From Liquorilactobacillus mali KCTC 3596 = DSM 20444 (lineage in GTDB: Bacteria > Bacillota > Bacilli > Lactobacillales > Lactobacillaceae): DNA of 39,264 bases. The notes beneath the pieces are model-generated. The model saw only the letters and a program-made list of their open reading frames with translations, ran no database searches and was not told where the DNA came from. A program made the position numbers and the translations under genes. This document shows, piece after piece, positions 33,653-39,264 of the stretch. Within the stretch, counting starts at the first letter, position 1; every line of letters begins with the position of its first letter. The stretch lies in contig NZ_BACP01000041.1 of assembly GCF_000260415.1 (NCBI RefSeq), positions 1 through 39,264 of the forward strand, given 5' to 3'.

Positions 33653-34480
33653 TTAATGGAAAATAAGGAAGTATCCAATCACAATGATACCTAAGACAAT
33701 ACGATACCAACCGAAAACCTTGAAATCCTTATTTTTAATGTAATTAAGAAGGAATCTAATAGAAATATATGCTACAACAAATGAAACAATGACACCAACT
33801 GCAAGGATAACCCCTTGGAGCCCAGCCAAGCTTCCGCCATGACTAAAGAACTTATAGAGTTTAAGTAAGGATGCACCGAACATTGTTGGGATGGCTAAGA
33901 AAAATGAAAATTCCGCAGCTACGTAGCGGGAAGTTCCAACCATGATTCCACCTAAAATGGTAGAACCTGAACGAGAGGTTCCTGGAATCAGCGAAAGGAC
34001 CTGGAATAAACCAATGATAATCGCCGTTTTATATGATAACGTATTTAAATCTGAGAATTTTGGTTGAGTATGTGCATTGTGATTTTCGATGATAATGAAG
34101 AGAATACCATAAAAAATCAATGCAATTGAAACGACTAACCAGTTCATCAAGTGCGAATCCATCCAGTCATTCAACGGTAAACCAATGATAATCGAAGGAA
34201 TAACCGCAATGATAACTTTCTTCCATAAGGTCCATGTTTGCTTCTTTTCAAGTGGGCTTTTTTTTGATGCCCACGGATTTAACTTGGTAAAGTAAATAAC
34301 GACAACCGCCATTATGGCACCCAACTGAATTACCACATTGAACATGTCCACAAAAGCCTTTGACTGTTCCATCTTAATGAATTCATCGACCAAAACCAAA
34401 TGCCCTGTGGAGCTGATGGGCAGGAATTCTGTAATACCTTCAACTATTCCAAGAATAATTGCTTTTATAATGTCAAACAT
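33653..34480 (-). CDS. uppP: Undecaprenyl-diphosphatase (BacA/UppP)
   Basis: This 275-residue polytopic membrane enzyme dephosphorylates undecaprenyl diphosphate, recycling the lipid carrier for cell-wall synthesis and giving some bacitracin tolerance. The N-terminal signature [18 protein letters not shown] (residues 11-28) has the catalytic Glu and His region, and PGTSRSGST is the second conserved loop. About seven to eight hydrophobic helices fill the rest. GAAGGAG precedes the ATG on the minus strand. It has its own promoter and stands apart in function from the flanking sugar loci. Confidence 0.95.
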   Translation of the reverse strand: MFDIIKAIILGIVEGITEFLPISSTGHLVLVDEFIKMEQSKAFVDMFNVVIQLGAIMAVVVIYFTKLNPWASKKSPLEKKQTWTLWKKVIIAVIPSIIIGLPLNDWMDSHLMNWLVVSIALIFYGILFIIIENHNAHTQPKFSDLNTLSYKTAIIIGLFQVLSLIPGTSRSGSTILGGIMVGTSRYVAAEFSFFLAIPTMFGASLLKLYKFFSHGGSLAGLQGVILAVGVIVSFVVAYISIRFLLNYIKNKDFKVFGWYRIVLGIIVIGYFLIFH

Positions 34481-34521
34481 ATAACTTCTCCTTCATAACT
34501 AAAAAGTTTTCACACTTCATT

Positions 34522-34550
34522 ATGATACTTCATTTTAGGCAGATAAACAA
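34522..34550 (-). promoter_or_regulatory. Probable uppP promoter
   Basis: On the minus strand TTGTTT (plus positions 34545-34550) and TATCAT (34522-34527) are 17 bp apart, about 40 bases upstream of the uppP start. This would let uppP be expressed apart from the trehalose genes upstream on the same strand. Confidence 0.6.
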
Positions 34551-34567
34551 TTTAGATTACGTCAGAT

Positions 34568-36247
34568 TTAGTTAAATTTAAATACAAGTGCCTCGTAGGG
34601 TTTTAGTATTATTGAACTGGGTAACTCCTTCAAAATTCGCTGATAATTCGAAAGAAGAACCGTGCCTGGGCATTGCAAATATTGTGAAGGTAATTCAAGG
34701 GATGCAGGTTCGTCATAAAAGTTAGTAAGGACAATTAACTCTGAATCATCCAAATATCTACTATAGGCGAAGACGTGTTTGTCTTCGCGCAATAATGCTT
34801 TAATGTGTCCATCACTAATCAGAGGTTCATTCTTTCGAAGCGTAATCAATTTCTGATAAAACTTGAATATTTCACCATGTTTTAATTCTGCAACAACATT
34901 TATTGTGTCTTGATTAGTAGAAGTTAACCACGGCTTTTGAGTTGAAAAGCCAGCGTATTTATCATCTGTCCATTGCATAGGAGTCCGACTATTATCGCGG
35001 GACTTTTGTTTAACGGCTAGAAAAGCATCATGAGCGGAGAATCCCTTTTTTTGTAATATGTGATATGCGTTTTTGCTCTCAATATCAACATATTCATCAA
35101 TTGAAGAATAGTCTGGATCAATCATCCCGATTTCTTCACCCTGATAAATAAATGGAGTCCCACGAAGGAGCTGAATAGCGGTCGCTAACATTTGTGCTCC
35201 TTGTGTCCGGTATTTACGTGTATTACAAAAGCGGCTAAGTGCGCGAGGTTGGTCGTGATTATTCCAGAATAATGCATTCCAGCCATTACCTTCATCAAGC
35301 TGCTCTTGCCAAGTGAAAAGTAAGTTCTTGAGCTTGCTGAAGTCAGGGGGAATGGTCTGCCACTTGTCACCGTTTTTGTAATCAACTTTAAGATGGTGAA
35401 AGGTGAAAACCATAGATAGTTCTTGGTTATTAGGATTCGTATATTCAATAGAATTTGCAATCGTGGTAGAGGACATCTCACCGACTGTTATGACTTCAGA
35501 ATCTTGTCCAAAACTTGCTCGATTTAGTTCGTGTAGATATTTGTGAACAACTGGGGTATCAGTGTAGAGCTTCTTTTCGTCTTTTTCATCACCGTTGGAA
35601 TCAGTAAGAATTTCGGATTTACCAATAACATTAAAAACATCAAAACGAAATCCGGTAACTCCTTTTTTTCGCCAAAAATTTATGATATTAGCGGCTTCTT
35701 TACGAACGTCTGGATTGTGCCAGTCAAGGTCTGCTTGAGTTGGATCGTATAGATGTAAATAAAACTTGTCAGTATTTCCAAACTTTGCCCAAGCTGGGCC
35801 GCCAAATTTGGATTTCCAGTTAGTAGGGAGAGTACCGTCTTTTTTTGATGGGCGAATATAGAAATACTTTTGATATTTTTCATTTCCAGCGAGTGCCTTC
35901 TGAAACCAGGGATGCGAAGTTGAACAATGGTTAAAAACCATATCCAACATTACACCAATATGATTAACCCTCAGTTTTGATACTAGTTCTTCAAAATCTG
36001 CCATCGCACCGAATAATGGGTCAATATTGTAATAGTCTGCGATATCATAACCATTGTCGTTTTGCGGTGAAATGAAAAATGGATTGAACCAAATCATATC
36101 AATATGCAAACTAATTAAATAGTCAATTTTTTCAATTATTCCACGAATATCACCAATTCCGTCTCCGTCACTATCGTAAAATGACTTGGGATAAATTTGA
36201 TAAATTACCTTTTTTCCTAATTTGGTGAGTAGTTTTTCTTTATTCAT
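34568..36247 (-). CDS. treA: Trehalose-6-phosphate hydrolase (GH13 alpha-glucosidase)
   Basis: This 559-residue cytoplasmic GH13 enzyme most likely splits trehalose-6-phosphate into glucose and glucose-6-phosphate. Catalytic residues are nucleophile D203 (GFRFDVFN), acid/base E257 (TVGEMSS) and D332 (NNHDQPR). The N-terminal VIYQIYPKSFYDSDGDGIGDIRGI and the calcium-binding-like DSDGDGIGD are typical of the oligo-1,6-glucosidase/TreC subfamily. Sequence alone does not fully separate TreA from isomaltase-type enzymes, but the adjacent TreR regulator and trehalose PTS do. Its ATG lies inside the end of treR, an 8-base overlap, so the two are translationally coupled on the minus strand. Confidence 0.93.
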   Translation of the reverse strand: MNKEKLLTKLGKKVIYQIYPKSFYDSDGDGIGDIRGIIEKIDYLISLHIDMIWFNPFFISPQNDNGYDIADYYNIDPLFGAMADFEELVSKLRVNHIGVMLDMVFNHCSTSHPWFQKALAGNEKYQKYFYIRPSKKDGTLPTNWKSKFGGPAWAKFGNTDKFYLHLYDPTQADLDWHNPDVRKEAANIINFWRKKGVTGFRFDVFNVIGKSEILTDSNGDEKDEKKLYTDTPVVHKYLHELNRASFGQDSEVITVGEMSSTTIANSIEYTNPNNQELSMVFTFHHLKVDYKNGDKWQTIPPDFSKLKNLLFTWQEQLDEGNGWNALFWNNHDQPRALSRFCNTRKYRTQGAQMLATAIQLLRGTPFIYQGEEIGMIDPDYSSIDEYVDIESKNAYHILQKKGFSAHDAFLAVKQKSRDNSRTPMQWTDDKYAGFSTQKPWLTSTNQDTINVVAELKHGEIFKFYQKLITLRKNEPLISDGHIKALLREDKHVFAYSRYLDDSELIVLTNFYDEPASLELPSQYLQCPGTVLLSNYQRILKELPSSIILKPYEALVFKFN

Positions 36248-36998
36248 AGCGATGCTCCTTTAATTCATCATGAATCATGATTTTCCGTCGTCTGGCAAAA
36301 TCAACGAACTTGAATTTTTTAGGATGATGGTATGATTTTGTAACTTGTAAGAGATGAGTGTTTCCAAGGTAAGTAAAGCTTTTTACCAAGACGGCTAAAT
36401 TGTTGGGGCTTAACATTAAATCGGTGCTAATTTTTTCAGAGACTTCCTCGACTGTAATTTCTTTTGTGGCGTACGAAATTTCTAAGCCCAGCTCATTTTC
36501 AAGATAATCATAAATCGAATCTTCAGCAGCTGAAATTGGTAATTCAGCAACAGGAGGACTTAACAAATAGTCGATATCTAAGACGGCAGGTTCATTTTCA
36601 ATCAAACGAAGACGTTCAAGATAAAATGCATCCTGTGTTGGTAAGGAGATCCCCGCCACTAGTGATTTTGGGAGAGTTCTTTTTTCCAGTTGTAGTACTT
36701 TGGTGCTTGCATGCATATTAAGTGAAGTATTCAATTCCTTGAAGCTAGTAATTCCGGAAATTGGAAATGTAAATCTTTGAATGTCTAAAACAAGTGATCC
36801 GCGTCCCTTTATTTTTTGAATTAAGCCAAGTTCTGTTAGTTGCTCCAAGGATTTCCTGATTGTTTCACGAGAAGTTCCATATAGATCACAAAGCTGATGC
36901 TCACTTGGTAAAAAACTTTTGGGAGAATAAATACGATGATGAATTTTTTCTGCAATGTCTTTTGCGATAATATCTTGTTTACTTTTATTCCTTTGCAA
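36240..36998 (-). CDS. treR: GntR-family trehalose operon regulator (TreR)
   Basis: This regulator of about 252 residues has an N-terminal GntR winged helix and a C-terminal UTRA effector domain. The winged helix includes LPSEHQLCDLYGTSRETIRKSLEQLTELGLIQKIKGRGS. The UTRA domain includes YLERLRLIENEPAVLDIDYLL and the closing YHHPKKFKFVDFARRR. TreR proteins repress trehalose genes and respond to trehalose-6-phosphate. An ATG at 37004 is in frame but only one base from the AAGGAGG ribosome binding site. The TTG two codons later (36998) has ideal 7-base spacing, so it is chosen with moderate confidence. The TreR-like boxes in the adjacent divergent promoter region fit autoregulation and control of the PTS genes. 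Confidence 0.92.
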   Translation of the reverse strand: MQRNKSKQDIIAKDIAEKIHHRIYSPKSFLPSEHQLCDLYGTSRETIRKSLEQLTELGLIQKIKGRGSLVLDIQRFTFPISGITSFKELNTSLNMHASTKVLQLEKRTLPKSLVAGISLPTQDAFYLERLRLIENEPAVLDIDYLLSPPVAELPISAAEDSIYDYLENELGLEISYATKEITVEEVSEKISTDLMLSPNNLAVLVKSFTYLGNTHLLQVTKSYHHPKKFKFVDFARRRKIMIHDELKEHRYE

Positions 36999-37031
36999 GA
37001 TCATCCCTCCTTAAGTAATCGGTTTCTTTTT

Positions 37032-37059
37032 ATTATAACATTCCTGTATATGCAATCAA
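37032..37059 (-). promoter_or_regulatory. treR-treA promoter with TreR-like box in the spacer
   Basis: On the minus strand TTGATT (plus positions 37054-37059), a 16-bp spacer and TATAAT (37032-37037) form a good promoter. The spacer contains CTGTATATGCAA (37044-37055 on the plus strand), close to the known TreR operator TTGTATATACAA. Confidence 0.75.
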
Positions 37060-37125
37060 TAAATAAATTTTACTTGATAAAATTCTTTTTTAAAAGGGAT
37101 ATATAAGGGATACAAACCCAATATG

Positions 37126-37181
37126 TTGACAGATGTATATACAAGTTATAATATGATAGTGAAATTATGTAAGCGTTTGAT
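37126..37181 (+). promoter_or_regulatory. Trehalose PTS promoter with TreR box and cre-like half-site
   Basis: TTGACA (37126-37131) is followed by overlapping -10 candidates TATAAT (37147-37152, spacing 15) and TAATAT (37149-37154, spacing 17). The palindrome TGTATATACA (37134-37143) lies between the boxes and matches the TreR operator core. Downstream, TGTAAGCGTTTGAT (37168-37181) matches the left half of a cre site but not the right, so CcpA control is only possible. Confidence 0.75.
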
Positions 37182-37198
37182 ATATGGAGGCGATTTCG

Positions 37199-37684
37199 AT
37201 GTTCGGTTTTAAAAAGAAAGTAGATATATTAGAAGTTCATGCACCTGTTTCCGGAAAACTGGTTGCGCTTTCTGAGACAAAGGATCCGGTTTTTTCTACT
37301 GGAGCAATGGGACAAGGGTTTGCTATTGAGCCTAGTGATGACGCAATTGTATCTCCTTTTGATGGCAAGATAACTGTGATTGCGGAAACAAAACACGCTA
37401 TAGGAATGACAACTGCTGAGGGTTTGGAGGTACTTCTTCATTTGGGAATTGACACAGTTGAGTTGGGAGGAAAACCATTCGAAGTTTTTGCTAAAGTTGG
37501 TGATAAGGTAAAAAAAGGTCAGAAACTGGCATCAATGAGTAGGAAAGATATTCAGGATAAAGGTTTATTAACAACCGTTATGGTAGTTGTTACGAATTCT
37601 AACGATAAGATTGAGACACTTGAGATAGAGGGAAAAAGCTGTGCTGTTGGAGATGTTATTGGAACTCTGAAATTAAAAAAGTAG
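37199..37684 (+). CDS. PTS EIIA component, glucose family (trehalose locus)
   Basis: This 161-residue soluble EIIA of the glucose/Crr family passes phosphate from HPr to the EIIB domain of TreP. Conserved features are VHAPVSGKLVAL, the support histidine H66 in KHAIGM and the phosphorylated H81 in LLHLGIDTVEL. An ATG at 37184 is in frame, but it lies directly in the GGAGG ribosome binding site. The ATG at 37199, eight bases after GGAGG, gives the normal N-terminus MFGFKKK and is preferred. It is 15 bp before treP. TreP lacks its own EIIA, so this gene completes the transporter. Confidence 0.93.
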   Translation: MFGFKKKVDILEVHAPVSGKLVALSETKDPVFSTGAMGQGFAIEPSDDAIVSPFDGKITVIAETKHAIGMTTAEGLEVLLHLGIDTVELGGKPFEVFAKVGDKVKKGQKLASMSRKDIQDKGLLTTVMVVVTNSNDKIETLEIEGKSCAVGDVIGTLKLKK

Positions 37685-37699
37685 ATAGGAGGAATTACG

Positions 37700-39166
37700 A
37701 TGGCAAATAAGGATTATTCAAAGTTGGCCAAGAAAATTGTCGCTGACGTGGGCGGAGAAAAAAACGTAGACAACTTGATTCATTGTATTACAAGATTACG
37801 TTTTTACTTAAAAGACGAAAGTATTGCAAAGGATGATGCATTAAAAAATACCGATGGTGTGATTGATGTCATAAAAGCATCAGGACAGTACCAGGTTGTT
37901 ATTGGTAATGAGGTAGCAAATGTATACGATGCAGTAGTTGATGAATTGGGACCAAAATTTGCTAAGAAGTTAGATTCTGATGGCGAAGCTGCTGATGATT
38001 CAAAAGAAGCAGATCCAGACAAAAAAGGAATAATGCATTATATAAATAAGTTAATTGGAGTCATTACCGGATCAATGACGCCTGTAATCGGAGTTATTGC
38101 TGCTTCTGGTATTATTAAGGGAATCCTGGCATTATTGACATTACCGCAATTAGGGCAATTATTAAGTGCAAAGAGTACATTATATCTTACTGTTAGTGCA
38201 ATGGCAGATTCGGCATTTTTCTTCCTACCCATTTTTGTAGGATTTGCAGCAGCACGGTATATGAAGGGTGATCCGATTATAACAGCGGTAATTGGTGGGG
38301 TTTTAACCTATCCGCAAATCATTGAATGGGGCAGCAATTTTAAGACAATGTTTTCAATCGGCGGATTTAATTTTCAATTTTTAAATTATACGTATTCGAT
38401 TTTCCCGATGATTTTGGCAGCTTGGTTTGCGAAGGAAATTGGCAATTGGCTCAAGAAAAATCTTCCAAGTTACCTGCAGATGATTTTTACACCGTTGATT
38501 ACGGTCTTGGTGGTAAGCGCGATAACACTTGTTATTACAGGACCAGTTATTCAAGGGGTAGCCAATGGTATTGCTGACTTTATCAATTGGCTTGTTCACA
38601 TTTCTGGTTGGCTTGGTGGAGCAGTTATTGGTGGTTTCTATCAGGTATTAGTAATTTTTGGATTACATTGGGGAGTTGTTCCATTGGTTACACAACAAAT
38701 TTCTGGAAGCGGAGAAAGTGCACTAAATGCAATTATTTCTGGGACGATGGTTTCTCAGGGTGCCGCAGTCTTGGCGGTAGCGATTAAGTCTAAAAAAGAT
38801 GACATCAAGGGTCTGGGTTTTGCAGCTGCTATCTCAGCCTTTTGTGGTGTAACTGAACCTGCAATATACGGTGTGAACTTGCGTTATAGAAAAGTCTTTA
38901 TTTCAGGATTGATTGGTTCTGCTGCTAGCGGATTTATTACAGGATTGATGCACGGAAACATGTTTGGGTTCACAGGTTCATTGATTGGTTTTTCATCATT
39001 CTTTAATCCAAAGAATGCCGCAGACTTGAATAGCTTTTATGCTTTCCTGCTTTCTAGTTTGGCCGCATTGGTTGTCAGCTTCTTAGTTACTTGGTTCTGG
39101 GGCTATAATGACCAAATGCAGGCGGGAACGAAAGTTGAAAAGAAAAAGAATCCAGCAAAGGTATAA
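37700..39166 (+). CDS. treP: Trehalose-specific PTS EIIBC
   Basis: This 488-residue membrane permease of the glucose/sucrose superfamily imports trehalose as trehalose-6-phosphate. The N-terminal EIIB has phosphorylated C29 in HCITRLRF. A charged linker (about 95-115) leads to EIIC with about ten hydrophobic segments, including GVIAASGIIKG and FCGVTEPAIYGVNLRYRK near the sugar site. The tail is Lys-rich. AGGAGG precedes the ATG. The order of EIIA and EIIBC together with TreR and TreA identifies the trehalose system. No clear terminator is seen in the 98 bases left after the stop, so the transcript may continue beyond the window. Confidence 0.93.
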   Translation: MANKDYSKLAKKIVADVGGEKNVDNLIHCITRLRFYLKDESIAKDDALKNTDGVIDVIKASGQYQVVIGNEVANVYDAVVDELGPKFAKKLDSDGEAADDSKEADPDKKGIMHYINKLIGVITGSMTPVIGVIAASGIIKGILALLTLPQLGQLLSAKSTLYLTVSAMADSAFFFLPIFVGFAAARYMKGDPIITAVIGGVLTYPQIIEWGSNFKTMFSIGGFNFQFLNYTYSIFPMILAAWFAKEIGNWLKKNLPSYLQMIFTPLITVLVVSAITLVITGPVIQGVANGIADFINWLVHISGWLGGAVIGGFYQVLVIFGLHWGVVPLVTQQISGSGESALNAIISGTMVSQGAAVLAVAIKSKKDDIKGLGFAAAISAFCGVTEPAIYGVNLRYRKVFISGLIGSAASGFITGLMHGNMFGFTGSLIGFSSFFNPKNAADLNSFYAFLLSSLAALVVSFLVTWFWGYNDQMQAGTKVEKKKNPAKV

Positions 39167-39264
39167 AAAATTCTAAAAAGTTACACGAAGAACTTGACAT
39201 AAGTCGATAAGAGTATTGACACAACACTTCGAGTTATGGAGCATATTTATAGGTGATTAATGAA

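Noticed and set aside
39194-39245. Two TTGACA sequences at the right edge
   Set aside because: Neither has a matching -10 at suitable spacing within the window, so no promoter was called.

Overview
The window looks like chromosome from a low-GC, PTS-rich lactic acid bacterium, most likely a member of the Lactobacillaceae. The grounds are AT-rich DNA, strong AGGAGG-type ribosome binding sites, frequent TTG/GTG starts, cre-like sites, several sugar PTS operons, a BMP-type nucleoside transporter and compact single-regulator operons. Species cannot be fixed from the sequence alone. No rRNA, tRNA, CRISPR array, intact insertion sequence or prophage was seen.

Layout. (1) 1-3500: small genes: a membrane protein with an XRE regulator, another small membrane protein, an HxlR regulator divergent from a short-chain dehydrogenase, and a GNAT acetyltransferase. 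(2) 3926-8788: an RpiR/SIS regulator divergent from a ketose operon (PfkB sugar-phosphate kinase, fructose-family PTS fused in the order B-C-A, LacD-type tagatose-1,6-bisphosphate aldolase). This reads as uptake of a ketose such as tagatose as the 1-phosphate, phosphorylation to the 1,6-bisphosphate, and cleavage to triose phosphates. (3) 9240-15596: an orphan SmtB-like ArsR metal sensor, then a nucleoside hydrolase divergent from a nucleoside ABC transporter (BMP lipoprotein, double ATPase, two permeases). (4) 16126-22033: both subunits of NADPH-type glutamate synthase (gltB, gltD), ended by a 21-bp perfect hairpin.

(5) 22577-33285 is the most unusual part. A PRD-containing PTS activator with a cre site at its promoter leads an operon of separate fructose-family EIIA, EIIC and EIIB, a GatZ/KbaZ-like protein without a GatY/KbaY partner, a HAD phosphatase, transketolase, transaldolase, ribulose-phosphate 3-epimerase, RpiB and a Cof-type HAD phosphatase. 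It pairs a PTS with a full non-oxidative pentose phosphate set, which suggests import of a pentulose or similar ketose by an undescribed route. Three of its genes (EIIC and both HAD phosphatases) are frameshifted, each at a homopolymer run, while every other gene in the window is intact.

(6) 33653-39166: undecaprenyl-diphosphatase (uppP) and a trehalose locus (treA-treR on the minus strand, EIIA and treP on the plus strand), with a TreR-like box inside the spacer of each divergent promoter.
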